NCBI GenBank assembly: GCA_022835595.1
Contig: BQUP01000004.1
Location: 992,001-1,056,000 of the forward strand
Source: Cystobasidium ongulense
Taxonomy: Eukaryota; Basidiomycota; Cystobasidiomycetes; Cystobasidiales; Cystobasidiaceae
DNA: 64,000 nt
Direction of reading: 5' to 3'
Positions 46,901 through 58,789 of the stretch are shown in pieces. The notes beneath the pieces are model-generated. The model saw only the letters and a program-made list of their open reading frames with translations, was not told the origin of the DNA and did not search any database. The translations under genes were made by a program, and so were the position numbers. Position 1 is the first letter of the stretch; every line of letters starts with the position of its first letter.

Positions 46901-47723
46901 ATCTTCGGGTTGATGTTGATGCCGATGTTACAGCGGTATCGCGTAAACTCGCGTTGCTCGCTGCTCGGCGTGCGGTGCTCCGGCTTCCTGACGAACGTGG
47001 CTTGATATCGGTGGCCTGCTGACCACTCTCTGAGCTTTCGTCTTCTTCTTTTGCATCCTTGACGGACTGATTGGATGGAGTAGGCTGGGCCACTGATGGT
47101 GCTACGGAAGCAGTGACAGAAGAGAGTGCACTCGTAGACGAAGGCGAGAGAGGGGAGGGCGGCCTATCGGTAGAATCAACATTTGTGGCGGCATCGGTTT
47201 GGGGAAGCGAGAGGTCTATGGGAGGAGTGCGTTGGCGGTCTACGTAATCATCATGCTCCTGCTTTACTGCATCGGCCTTAAGTATAGCGCTTTCAACGTT
47301 TGCTTGTTCTACTACGCGTGCAGTGTGTTCTGCCTCTCCAGCTGCATTGACTGCATTGGCATTGAGAGTGATGGGAGCGGCGAGGGAAAGATGTGCGGGT
47401 TGGTTGTCTTGTGGGATTGGTGCACCGTTCGTAATAAGGTCAGTCTCTCGGTGGGCCTCAGCTATAGGAGCTTCTTTGACATGCTCGGACTCTGCCGCAT
47501 TCTCCGGGCCGTTTGGGCTATTCGGCCGATCATTGCTGCTTGCAAGATCCGTCAGAAGCGGCGCTGGAGTTGAGGAGATGGCGGCGGGGTGGCCAGTGGA
47601 AGAAGCAGGCTGGGTGGTGGGTGTCGTTGATGTATCTATCGTGCTGGTCTTCAAGGTGCTCTGGTCAAGAGGCGGCAGCGGCGCGGGAGCTTGTCCCTGG
47701 CCGTCTGTGGGTGGAACGCGCAT
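43983..47723 (-). CDS. CTI6: PHD-finger protein, Cti6-like Rpd3L deacetylase subunit
   Basis: Five exons (46583-47723, 46363-46510, 45224-46213, 44794-45164, 43983-44734), 1133 residues. A long disordered Ser/Thr/Pro/Ala-rich N-terminus precedes a PHD finger that spans two exons: RCICGNNDDETLAFMIQCDT, CKAWQHGPCVGF, CPDTYYCEQCRPELHPNLLS. The C4HC3 pattern is complete. Downstream is TMNSRDSAAFDESILLATQQ, a segment I associate with Cti6, then acidic and basic runs (DDDDDMEPVKEEEED, RKRRRRRGAG). The C-terminal block has SNYEDWINQPPGWGLPDHLS and RMSIAEMRKRAKSMLDYLAR. Cti6 binds methylated H3K4 tails in the Rpd3 large complex; that role is inferred. It is much longer than yeast Cti6. The start is the best ATG, but a further 5' exon is possible. 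Confidence 0.8.
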
Positions 47724-48727
47724 ACGAGAACGGCATTGTCAGCGTGGGTTGATGGAAGAAGAGTGTGATTGCAGAGCGAGCACAGGTGCGAAGCGGACTG
47801 CATAGGTAGCATGCTTTGTGCGCTCTTAGCCCTCTGTGAGGCGCCCTTCATGCTGACATGGCGGAAAGACAGGCAGCACGACGGATTGGGGGGAGAGAGC
47901 GTGGGAGCAGCAAAGCAGCGAGACTCACCCATGGCAGGCAAGCAGGTATTCGGCCACGATGGTTGCGGTAAAGAAGTCACTGGTAGCTAGCTCGTGCGGG
48001 TGTTGATGCTCTCCGGCGAGCTGTGTAATCTGCAGAAAGAGGGCGACCACCAGCACACAGCGGACGAGAAGTGACAAGCGAGGTCAGTGATTCATGCATT
48101 GCAGAGCAGAGAGACACAGCTCACCGAGTCGGCAGCACGGTGACGAGGTGGGTGACCGTCACTGATGCGTCTGCTTGAAGGTGTCTCTTGCCATATAAGT
48201 GGATTGGCACAAAGACAATACGCGGTGGGCAGTTGCAGGCCAGCCAGCAGCTCTCTTTGCCGCTGATCAACACGGGAGGACACGACGGCGGGACAGCGCC
48301 ATCTTCATCTGGCATTCGCTCGCACATACGGTACCGCATCATCGCAATTACAACTCTGCTGTCCTGGCCAATATACGGCAACCTCCAAGATCAGCCAGGC
48401 TTTGCGGCAAAAGCATCGACTACCATGCTGACGGTTTCGATGGTATCGGCGTCTGTAGCTCCGAGGGAACAGGGTTGTCGTCTTCCATACCACCTATGTT
48501 AACACAATCAAAGCGCCTTCACATGCCACACCCGCTCTTTGCATACGAGCGGTCTTCTATGCAGAATAGTAGGCAGAGCCTGCAGCCCAATGTCAGGCGA
48601 GCAAGCTTCCAGATGGCCCGTATGCGATGCAGTCAAAGGCTATTACATAGGCTGGATATGACTATACTCGAATTAGAGATTGCACTGTGAAGCTATTTTG
48701 GAAGAGTATACGTGTATTTGTCTAGCC
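47724..48727. other. Intergenic, about 1.0 kb
   Basis: Upstream of the Cti6-like gene and downstream of the FIT/Scs3 gene, both on the minus strand. A plus-strand frame at 48199-48690 and others have no recognisable motif. No gene called. Confidence 0.4.
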
Positions 48728-50205
48728 TTACATTGCAAGGCTGAAGCTTACCCACCACCCAACGACACCAGCCAGCAGGCCAGTGAACTTCTCTTGGGGT
48801 GTATGGAAATACAAGCTTGTCATGAGGAGCATCCAATACCACAGCGAAATAAGCGCCACAATAGCCAAAGCGGCATATCTCCTATTCTTTGAACCTTGCT
48901 CGATGCGTCTTGACATGCTCGGTTGACTGGATGAGCTCAAATAGGTCTGGGCCAGCGTTGGCGCGATCTCGGAGAGGAGGAAGAGCGAGGACATGCTAAG
49001 GAGGAAAGCATGGCCTGATAGGTCATGTCCCCCAACCCAATATGCCGATTTTCGGTAATGGCCATGAGGATGCGCCGGTGTCGTCGTGGCATCGTGATTG
49101 ACTGCGGCAGTGGGCAGAGGAAGACCTGTAGTAGCAGGAACTGAACCCATACCGACTTCGTCACCCGCACTGGCTTCCGAGCGCTCGACAGCTTTCCACG
49201 ATGGCGAGATACAGTAATGGTAGTCAAGGACTGCCAGATTCGGGTTGCTGGACTGGGCGTTGTCCTTGAGAGAGTCCGAGGAGGAGATGGACGAGTCGAT
49301 GCATCTGGCACCGCTGTACATGAGAATTCTGTCGCTCAAGCCAGGTCCGAAAGCCCATGTTGTGACTGCAGTAATCAAGATGTCGGGACACACAATTTGC
49401 TCAGCGTTTGTATGGTATAGTACTCGTGAGAAATGAACTCAGAAACTCACATAGAAGCCACCAGATGGTAGCTAAAAGCCATCGCTTGACAGGTCTGTAT
49501 ACGTATCTTCTCATTTCCCTTTTGCTTAGCGTACCTTTTGTGATCTGTCTAGCGCTAATGATACCCGCTATCCAGTGCAAGCCCCACAGCAGCGTCGTCC
49601 ATGCCCATGCTTTCTTGACGAATATAACATTAAAAGCGTTTCTCTTGTTTGCAAAGTATGAGGGGAGAAGGTAGTCGAGGGATATACCGGACAATGGACC
49701 GGGCAAATGTGATGAGGTCAATGTGATCCTGTTCGAGGGAGCTGGCAGACGGCCTCGGAAAGCCGTGATAGCTGATCCCGAGGTGACGAGCGATATAAGA
49801 GTACCTAGAAGGCTATTGAATCTGAAAGCATCAGCTGGTTGCGCAAAAACTGCATTGACGGCCCCATTTCTCGACAGCTGCTTCCGCTTACACCGTGAGG
49901 ACCAGCCATGCAACTGCAAGGCGGTGGTAGGCTTCCATGGCGGGAGCGGGTTCATGTACTCTATCAACAACAGCAGCTCTAGCCTGTATTCTGGCTCTGG
50001 CTTCTTCCGCGTCGAGCTTTACGGCTGTAGGAGGGATCGCTTGTGACGTTGAAGCAGCTTCATCTTCTGCGCTCGTCACACGTGACGACGACGTGGAAGC
50101 AGCAGCTGGTAGATTCGAGGTGCCGTTGACATTCCCGTTCGAAGATAGGTTTGATCTGCTGGCACGAGGGCGCAATACTCGCCCGCTCTCGCTGGTGCCG
50201 CTCAT
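48728..50205 (-). CDS. FIT family (FITM2/Scs3-like) ER membrane protein
   Basis: FIT proteins are ER acyl-CoA diphosphatases needed for normal lipid droplet budding and ER lipid balance. Three exons. The N-terminus is disordered (MSGTSESGRVLRPRASRSNL), and the hydrophobic core has several helices: YHRLAVAWLVLTVFNSLLGT, AWAWTTLLWGLHWIAGIISA and FLLSMSSLFLLSEIAPTLA. The hallmark GGHDLSGHAFLLSMSS carries the first catalytic His, and LLMTSLYFHTPQEKFTG near the C-terminus carries the second His with its conserved Lys-x-x-Gly context. A variable Ser/Pro/His-rich loop (TTTPAHPHGHYRKS) precedes the first motif. Introns follow LVLT(V) and WWLL(F). Confidence 0.88.
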
Positions 50206-50487
50206 CTCGCTGCTTTCTGACGTGGAATTGGGAGAAAGTCAAAGAACATAATGTATTGCGTCTGTAAAGAATGCTCAGACCGGACGGGCCACACGGGCAA
50301 GCATGGAAACACTCCACTCCTAGCGGCACATGGAGCTGTAGCATAGCGTGTCCCTCACCCACAAACATGGTCCAGAGACGGTGGTCATAAGCGCTGTGCA
50401 ATAACAAGCCGAGGGAACGCCTAAATTGCAGGGCTAGCAGCGGATACAACGATACAAGCGCAAAGTTCCGCATACCCTAAATATTTC

Positions 50488-51702
50488 TTATCTCTTGACC
50501 CAGGTGAAACTCTTTCTTGCCTTTGGTTTACCTGTCTTCTTTCGCTCCACCACTCTTGGATCTCTGCGCAACATGTCGGCTGGAAGAGGGAACAAGCTTA
50601 GCACAATCTCGAAGCAGGGAATAATACACCAACGACGCTCACCCTTGCTCAATATCTGTCTTGTTACATTTTCCTCCGTTAGGTCTCTGGCAGCCAACGC
50701 TCGTGCACAGGCTACAGCTACAGCTTGAGCCTGAGAAGATATTCCACTGCCTGCGACTAGGACGAACACATTGTATTTGCCCAAGTTATCGGTAAGAGTA
50801 AAGGGGCGTAGGATGAGAGATCTTTCAGCGGCAGTTGGGAAATACGTGGAGATAGGCTTGTTATTGACGAGGATTTGGCCTAGGGCAGGTTCAGGTTCGC
50901 TGTCGGTTTTGTGTTTTACTTCTGTGCTCTCTGTCGAGGTCCCGTTGTTTGCGGCCTCTTCTGACGGGGCCTCCGTAGTCTCCGGTAGTGGTAGAATCCA
51001 GGCTCGTGCAGAAGCTGTCTTCTTGCGCCCTATGGCAAAGCTGATGCCAGAATCGCGTGCGAGGTATCCGTACCCACGATTATTCTCTCTCCCACCGACA
51101 TTGCTAGCTTGGGCAACAGCGAGTGCAGCAGCATCTTCAGCAGACAGCAAAGAAGTTGCAGCTGCGTTCACACTTGGTCTTGAGTACTTCTTCAACAACT
51201 GCTCGATGGTTTCACTTCCTCCTTCTTCTTGGAGGTAGGGCAAAAGTGCCTGCAACTCGCTCAACAACCCTGTGATTTGTCGATAGTAAGCCAGACGGAC
51301 TTTTGAAGTACCAATCTTGGAGGCCATGTCCTCCGCAGAGAGCCATCGCGCTCCTGTGGTCGGCCGATGGGGTTGCACTTTGTCAATTGGGGTGAGGGTG
51401 CGTACGTCTTGCGAGACCGAGGTCAGGTAGCCCTCGTGGTACAGCTTTGAGCGGGAAGTCTTTAGCGTGGCCTGCAGGGTGTCGAGGAAGCTGTTCAATG
51501 CTGGCCGGCCTGTGTACCACGTCGCTGCAGGTGGCTTGGGTGGTGCTGGCAAAGGCTCGACGTCCTGCTGCCGTGTCTGCTGCTGGTAGGCCGAGGTGGA
51601 AGCCTGGCGACAGACGTGGTGCTGGCAGACCGGCATGCGATGCCATGGCTTGAGAGCCTGCCGCAGCATCGTCGACGGCGCTGTAGTTGTCGCTGCAGCC
51701 AT
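50488..51702 (-). CDS. MRPS9: Mitochondrial small-subunit ribosomal protein uS9m
   Basis: Component of the mitochondrial 37S ribosomal subunit. The N-terminus (MAAATTTAPSTMLRQALKPW, Arg/Ser-rich after it) is presequence-like, followed by a mitochondria-specific extension. The uS9 domain starts at GRKKTASARAWILPL, continues VNNKPISTYFPTAAERSLIL and AGSGISSQAQAVAVACARAL, and ends LRRDPRVVERKKTGKPKARK then SFTWVKR. A 63-nt stretch at 50580-50642 is open in frame but has intron ends and interrupts the conserved ILSK-ADMLRRDPR region, so I remove it; the product is 383 residues. The frame stays open upstream to 51954, but that part does not look like protein and the ATG at 51702 fits a presequence. 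Confidence 0.92.
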   Translation of the reverse strand: MAAATTTAPSTMLRQALKPWHRMPVCQHHVCRQASTSAYQQQTRQQDVEPLPAPPKPPAATWYTGRPALNSFLDTLQATLKTSRSKLYHEGYLTSVSQDVRTLTPIDKVQPHRPTTGARWLSAEDMASKIGTSKVRLAYYRQITGLLSELQALLPYLQEEGGSETIEQLLKKYSRPSVNAAATSLLSAEDAAALAVAQASNVGGRENNRGYGYLARDSGISFAIGRKKTASARAWILPLPETTEAPSEEAANNGTSTESTEVKHKTDSEPEPALGQILVNNKPISTYFPTAAERSLILRPFTLTDNLGKYNVFVLVAGSGISSQAQAVAVACARALAARDLTEENVTRQILSKGERRWCIIPCFEIVLSLFPLPADMLRRDPRVVERKKTGKPKARKSFTWVKR

Positions 51703-53018
51703 TGTTCGGTGTTGGGGTGCTTTTAAGCTTCTCTTTCTTCTCGATCTGCTGCAGACACGCAAAAATGCAGCCTCGAATTCCAATGTGCCTCTTGCCTTCC
51801 TACCATTCTCCCAGGAAGAGACGAGACAGGTGAAAGGCCTGTCCTTGACAGATTGTAAGCGACATCTCATTCCTACACCATCACCACTTCCACCCTCAAC
51901 CTCTTCACACCATCCTCCACTCGCCGCTCGCATACGATGACCAAAGATATTCACACTGTCTGCACGGAAGCCTGTACACCAGGATTACTTTCAATGAAGA
52001 CAGCAATTTTCCACAACTACAACGGTAGCTGATGCGTCAAACTACCACACTTCTCTCGCTCTCTCACTTCCTCGTCTCCCTCATCCCCTCGTCTTCCGCC
52101 TTCCTAAAGCTGACTATGAAATTTTCGAAACCGTCAGAGCCTTCACCTGTTTTCGATCCTGAAGAATGACTTGTGTATATTTGTATTGACTATGGTAAGC
52201 GACCGTTCATATACTTCGCCCTCATTCCGCCCCCTTCCCTACCCTTATTGGCCCTGCCAATTCCTCCAATAAAGATGATACTTTCATACTCAGCTCACTC
52301 CGATATGAGCTTCGGCTTAATGAGAGATACCGTTGATACCGTTCCTTTGGCTGTCTGAGTACCTACCCTCCCTCCTCCTCCTCCTCCGCCCTTCTTCCAC
52401 AATACATCTGGACACTCGGCTGACTATCTCCCTACTTGTCCAGTTGCGTACTTCCTACACGAGTTCGTTATGGCCAGCATGATTGGAGCAAGCGTTGACA
52501 GGAGCACGTGCGCTGGTTACGTGTCGATGTGTAGCTTTTGATCTGTATGGAATGGATAGAAATGTAGCTTGCTCGCAACACACTCTTCACTTCCCTTCAT
52601 CTATGTGATCTTGCGCGAGAGTTTTGCAGCCAGCCTATCTTATCGACACTAACTGAACATAGACTTGCATCAGGTCTTTGATACAATGCAAAGATCTGAC
52701 CATGAGGTGTGCTGTTTCGTTTTCATGCTTTCACACGATAGAAGAGCCTATCTAGCTTGCTGTAGTGATCAAGCAAGGCACCCACACTGCCGGTCGTTTT
52801 GGACAGCATCAGTGCATCGCGTGTGTACTTAGCAACTGTCATCAATGCTGCGTTTGGTACGCTTCCTGCCATGCCTATGCTCTAACTCTTTGCTTCTTCG
52901 ACCCGCTTGATCTTCCCGCTGCGAAAGAAGCCAACCAGCTGCGTCCGCTTTGCACTCGTTGAAGCCCAATCTCACGCCAATTCACGCAAATCCCGAACGA
53001 GTGTCACCACCCTCAGCC
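51703..53018. other. Divergent intergenic region, about 1.3 kb
   Basis: Between the uS9m gene (minus) and the complex I subunit gene (plus), both mitochondrial. A CTC/CCT simple repeat lies near 52367-52388. I see no gene in the remainder. Confidence 0.45.
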
Positions 53019-53833
53019 ATGGCAGCTTCCACAACGCCATTGCTGCGTGCAGCGGCAGTGCGTAACGTAGTCGCCCAGAATGCCCGAATGGCGCCGAGAT
53101 ATACAAGACAAGCGAGTGGTCACGGTGCCGCTACTGCCAGCGCTGAGCAGTACCCTACAGAGAGTGAGTGGATGCGGAGCATGAAACGCAAGAAGTCAAC
53201 AGCATGCATGGCCTATGGCTGACAACATGCTTTCCCCTGCTCCTTGTTCCCTCCGTTGACTTACTCGACTGCTTCTCGCTCATCAACTGTCAACCGCACC
53301 CAAACCACGGCACAATGGACGTAATCACAACAGGCTTTGGAGGCTCCTTTTGGCGCAATACCATCTTGGCACTAGCCGTCTCCATCGCTGCATACAGAGT
53401 GTCCACCGAATTCACACCCGCAGCGCAAGGAGCTGATCTATCTCAAGCGCACGATCCAAACGCAACACCAATAGAGGGCGATGACAAGTCTATGCCTTTC
53501 CTAACAAGATACATCGCACACCACATGCCTAGAGAAGGAATTTGGAAAGAAAGAAACTCTAGACATCTAGAATTGTCCGTCAAACAAGCGGAAGATCAGC
53601 TACTTGTTCAGGAAGCTCAAAAGCCCGCAGTTAGGAGGTTGAGATATCCAGGCATGTTCGAACAAGCCAGCCCGCACTGTATGTTCGAAGCAAAGTGAAG
53701 TGAAGCGTGCCTATCAGGCGACTAATTTTCGTCTTTTTGCGTGTTCGCAGGCCTCCCACCAGGTGGTATTGCAGATCTGTCCAACCTTTCCGTGCGCCCT
53801 GAACCTAATAGCTTTGCTACGCCAAGCGAATAG
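53019..53833 (+). CDS. NADH:ubiquinone oxidoreductase accessory subunit, fungal 17.8-kDa type
   Basis: Three exons. Exon 1 (from 53019) gives a presequence-like MAASTTPLLRAAAVRNVVAQ. A 170-nt intron leads to the core exon: SFGGSFWRNTILALAVSIAA, one membrane span, then KSMPFLTRYIAHHMPREGIW followed by KERNSRHLELSV and RRLRYPGMFEQASP. A second intron leads to CLPPGGIADLSNLSVRPE and the stop at 53833. The single-span layout and the MPREGIWKERN motif resemble the Neurospora 17.8-kDa complex I subunit. Assignment is from memory of that family and therefore moderately certain. Confidence 0.75.
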
Positions 53834-54690
53834 AGATAGTCCATGCCTAGACATGTGTACGCATAGTATGCTGGCTCGCTTATGCAACGGAACATATACG
53901 AAATCCATTCATGGGACCTTGTCACCGGGACTATCATAGGTTAAGCGAGTTTCTTACCGACAGCTGACCACGAGAGGTGTTGATACTCGAACAACACGGT
54001 GAGAGACGAAGATGTGGGCGTGCTATAGTGTTTACTCTGTACAAACGGACACTCCACCTGTGCCGTTCAATTCAAACAATCTGCTAACTTGTCCTGATCT
54101 GTCGGCCCAGTCTTGCCATACTCCTGAACGTAAGATTTGTTTTTTGAGACGAATTTGGCTGGTTTTACAGAGGCCCGTTCCAACAGAAATGAAAGGACTT
54201 GAAATGATTACTACCACTTGAAGATACCGCGTGATGTGCTTAGCAGAAGGCAGGACAAGCTGATCATGCATATGTGAAGCTCTTTTTGCTTTTCGAGTCG
54301 GGTCTTCAAGCACGACGAGAATTACCGCAAGCCCTCAGGCAGTAAATCAAACGATAGTTGCTTCTCTGCGCAAAGCCTTTAGGCCTGCGGAGATGCACTG
54401 CTCTTGCCTCATCATGCAATTGCATATGGAGGTGATCGGGCTTTCGCCTCGCCGGCTGCCCTGCAGAGGATGAACCCGAGTGAAAGTCATTGACTTCGTT
54501 TCGACCGCAATGTGATTGAGTTCGTCTGGCAGCCGTTATCGTCAAGAAGAGAAGCCTGACATCCTCAAGACGCCTCTGGTCTGAGCACAAGATCTAGCCC
54601 GGCGTCCTGTCGAAGTGAACCACAAATCCTGGTCCGCTGGTACCCGACACCGGCTCCCTGTCAGCGTTTCGAGGTGGAAGATTAGGACAT
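53834..54690. other. Intergenic, about 860 bp
   Basis: Upstream of the Zn2Cys6 regulator gene. Short open frames on both strands have no recognisable content. Nothing else supported. Confidence 0.4.
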
Positions 54691-57600
54691 ATGGCAGACG
54701 TCCGAGTCTACTCCGATGAAGAAAGCGACAGCAAGAGCAGCGCTCACTTCGGCGCGCTCGGCAGTACCGAGGAGGAAAGAGAACGAAAGAGTCGAGCTTT
54801 CGTTGCATGTAGGTCAATCTGCGATGGCGGGGAGAAGATTCCGAGCAAAGTTGGCTAATGCAATGTTTGTCTTGGTAAACGATATACTTGACAGGTGCTA
54901 ATTGCGTATGTATCGATATACCCGCCAAGGACCACATCATCAAGTCCGCTGACCTTCCATTATCTCGCAGCGGAAAGCTAAAGCCAAATGCGATCTCGGT
55001 AGGTCTTGTCCAGGTCTGTATACTGTTCAGCCGAAGGGTGCTGATGTGCGAGTGTGCAGGTGACGTGAATCATCCTAAAGGTATCTAGCGACATGTGTTT
55101 GCTTTGCGAAGCTAGATGGAAACAGCTAAGCTAACATCTCTCGCATTCACAGATCCTCCATGCGCAAGGTGCCGCCGACGAACAATAACATGCGAGTTCC
55201 TTCCTTCAAAGCGTAGCGGGCGTATGTCTGTAGGTCTCCTTGAGTCCTTGATCAATCCATGTCCAACCTAACGAGATCACTCCGCAGTATGAAGCAAGAC
55301 AGGCTCTGAAGGCGGGAGACGGGACTGCTAAGCAAGCTAATGAAGGGTCGACGTCTCTACCTCCGCTACCCTCGCGGCCAAAGAACGCTTCTAAAGCGCC
55401 GGATATAGCGTACCAAGCTCCAATGGATTACACATCGATGGCTGGCCCGAGCAATCCACCGGCAATGTTCGCTAATGTTCAGCAACCACAAGCACCAACC
55501 CAGCAAACCACTTCCATCTCGAACGATCAACCCGACTTTACAAACACCAGCTGGCCCGAAGAATGGCAACGTTTCGCAGAGGCTCGTGGCTTGTTCGAAC
55601 ATCAAGCCTCCGACCCATCACCTGGTGGAATGTCTCAGACGAGTCAGGAACTGCCTTATAAAGCAACCCCTCCTTCCATTCTTACGTCGGGGCCCGCACA
55701 AAGAACGAAGGAATCAGGTGCCGCCAGACCTCACAAAGACGCTAAAGACCACCTAAGGCCTCAGAAACGCAAATCCAAAGAAAAGGAAGAAGATAGAGCT
55801 GAGGAATTGGCAGCTGCAAATTTGCGCAATCCAGTTGATGCTATGTCACTCCTTGTCATGGCTGCTGGCGAACGCAAGGGTCCCAATGCGAACAAAGGCA
55901 AGCAACATCGGAGCAATGACAGAGAGTCGACCCTTGCCCAGTTGATTGGGATCGGGAAGGCTGGCGATGGTGACGAGACTGGTTCATCTGGGAGTCGGGC
56001 CGACGAGGACGGTAATGATGCACCTGGATCTACACCATACGAGCTCAGTGACTTTCCGCTAGTCAAGAGGGGCGTCCTGAATACCATCGAAGTCTTCTAC
56101 TACGTGAATCTGTTCTTCACCAAACTTCATCCGATCTTTCCGCTGGTTCCGCATCATCGGATACCACGAACAGAAGCACAATTGACTGCTTTCGCCAAGG
56201 GTAAGCTACAGCACGATTATTCGATTATTCTGCGATGAAAGTATGATGTGACTCTGGGTACTTTCAGCCGAACTCCATCTTACGACAGTGTTCATACTAA
56301 TTGCAAGTCGACTGGATCAAGGAACTGGCAACCAAGGGCGTATACACGAGCAGACATGGATATACATGCAAGAGCTAATCACTCGCTTGGTATTCGGCGA
56401 GGAAGTATCTGTCGGTGCTGTAGAGGCTTTGCTCCTACTTTCAGGTCAGTCGTAATATTTGGCCTTTACGACTGGACCTTCTGCTGACTGGGCGATTTCC
56501 CGCCGATGTTCAGAAAATCCCCCTCGAGCCCTTGCTAGTGCTGGAAATCACCGAGAAGACTTTGCAGAGGAAAATAGAATGTCCTGGAATATAGTCGGAT
56601 TGGCAGTCCGCTTAGGCTGTGGGCGCTTAACCTTTCACTACGTATGCAGAGCGGGAACTGATTCGGCGGCACTCAGACATGCTCTCGCTGGATCAGATCT
56701 CATTCTATCCCATCAAGAATAAAGGAAGGGAGAATGCCGAACCTCTGGAAAAGACTGAACGCGAGAGAGTAGCTTGGACGTATTGCTATCTGTTTGATCG
56801 TCAGATTGCCATCCGTACAGGTAAGCACGCAACTACTTTGGGATACTACATTTCCTCTAATGAAGCATTGCCGCTATTTCAGGCAAGGCATTCTGGTCTC
56901 GAGGACCCGGTCTCATGTTCAGCGGATCTTCAGCAGATTACTTTCCTTCGATGCGCCCAGTGCCTGGCGCACAAGACGATTTTGCAAGCCTCTTGCAGGC
57001 GTATGCTGATATAACGCAAATCTTGCAGAATGCACACGATGTGTTGGTGAGCTCTTGTGTTTCCGGAAAATTGAGTACGAACATGCATTGATTCTACGGA
57101 AATGTCACAGTACCCGAGTAAAGACAGAAGTATCGCATTGGTTAGCATGGGCGAGTATCACAAATATCTGGACGAATTCACCAGAGCTCTTGTAAGCTTG
57201 ATGCACTTGGCTCAACTTCAGTCTATGCTGTAGCAAAAACATCGCTGAAACATTGCATTTTAGAACAATTACCGAGCAATCTGGGAGACCAAGAAGTGGA
57301 GCACATTCCCGCTGACTGAGTGCGTCTGGGTAACGTTCGTGAGTTTTGATAGCCCAAGTATGTAATGTACACAATCTGACATTCTGCCAATAATACAGCA
57401 TTATGTTCGCCTATATGTATACGCTTTCGCCTTCCAAGCTAGCATCCAGCGAGGTGTCCAACAAAACAATGGATCTTCAGTAGAGGCTGTCCGGACAGGC
57501 ATCTTCAAACGAGGTACCATGTCGAGTCCTGATGCTCGGTTTTTGATGGAGTCAGTCGAGGCAGCCTGTGATATGCTTCGTATATGCACAGAGAGGCTAC

Positions 57601-58566
57601 ACCCAAGTAACGTGCTACAATATTTACCTTGGCGTTTCTTTCTCTATTTTTCGTGAGTAAAGTATCATCCAAGTCGAGTGAAGCACCCCTGATTCTGGCA
57701 TAACGCTACTCAGCTACGCTGGAGTCTTCCTTCTCAAGGCAATTTTCCTAAATGCGGTCGCCTCCTCAGAGCGTAGAAGCACAGTCAGACTTCTAAGGCG
57801 GTTGATCGTCTGCCTGGCTGGCACTAGCAGCGATGTAAGTATTTCGCTGCCTTGCCGAAGAAGTCAGTGCTGACTAGCGAGATGCTTGCAGCCACATCAC
57901 CACGCCGTCAGATACGCTCGTTTGCTAGACAGTCTACTTAGGACCTTCTCCAGAGGTCAGGACGGAGTCGATACGAGCTCACCACAAGATCATCTATTAC
58001 AAACTACAGTTTCGAAACCGGAACCCGCTGCCGGTAAAGCGACCGCCAATATGGGAGGGAGCGATAGTCCATGGCCGGTCAGCAGACCTGTATCGCCTAA
58101 TTTCGGTCACGCAAATCCACCTTTTGCAGCAGCATCGGCGAGTACCGCGCCCTCAGCGAGTATCCCCATGTCGTTTTGGGGCGGAAACTCTTTACAAAGT
58201 AATACTGGCCAGACACCTGCAACAGCGTACCAGGCTATCCCTGCAGACTATCGCAACTACAATGACACTCCAATTTCTAGCTTTGGCCAATCATTCCCTG
58301 CAGAAGGAACGCAACAGGGTCAAACGTCAAGCAATACTGCCTTTGGAAATGGGGGCTCGATGAATTACATGCAGCTTGCTAATCAGAACCTTGGTGGACA
58401 GCCTGCGTTCTCACCGCATAGCGACTCTATGGTGCTGCCCATGGAGGCATACACTAATCTGCTTGACGATACGACTTTGGATTTCTGGACGGCCCTAACC
58501 AATTCGCAAGATTGGGGTCCTCCTGCGGAGACAAATATGGGCGGATCGGTCTTTCCGGGATTCTAG
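54691..58566 (+). CDS. Zn2Cys6 transcription factor, Dal81/TamA-like
   Basis: Fungal binuclear zinc cluster regulator with a fungal_trans middle domain. The cluster is assembled from five exons: exon 1 ends in VA(C), an 11-nt exon (54895-54905) gives ANC, then RKAKAKCDL, then a 21-nt exon, then DPPCARCRRRTITCEF. All six Cys are present. The middle domain has FYYVNLFFTKLHPIFPLVPH, ENRMSWNIVGLAVRLG and, further on, TGKAFWSRGPGLMFSGSSAD, QAYADITQILQNAHDVL and FPLTECVWVTFHYVRLYVYA. The C-terminus is Gln/Ser/Asn-rich. These late motifs recall nitrogen regulators of the Dal81/TamA group; the regulated pathway is inferred. One junction near 56616-56649 is unresolved: only a 34-nt GC-AG intron keeps frame there. 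Confidence 0.82.
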
Positions 58567-58789
58567 GGCATGTAGCATAGATGGCGCATTAGCAGTAGTA
58601 TAGTCAGAGTAACCTGTGAGATGTAGAAAGATGTGGAAAGAGCATATCCAGCATTACGAGTGCCTGCTTCTAAACGGTAATTGGTCGCGTCATCGATAGC
58701 TTTCAAGTGGCGAAACATCGCAAGGCTCAACTAATACGCCCGAGAAGCCGTTGAAGCTCATCAGTTCCCATCCAACAGCTACGCATCAC

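Noticed and set aside
48199-48690. Plus-strand open frame of 163 codons
   Set aside because: No motif and no plausible splice partners; it overlaps other frames and lies in the upstream region of the Cti6-like gene.
51703-51954. Upstream extension of the uS9m reading frame
   Set aside because: The frame is open to an ATG at 51954, but the translation is unlike a protein N-terminus, whereas the ATG at 51702 begins a typical mitochondrial presequence.
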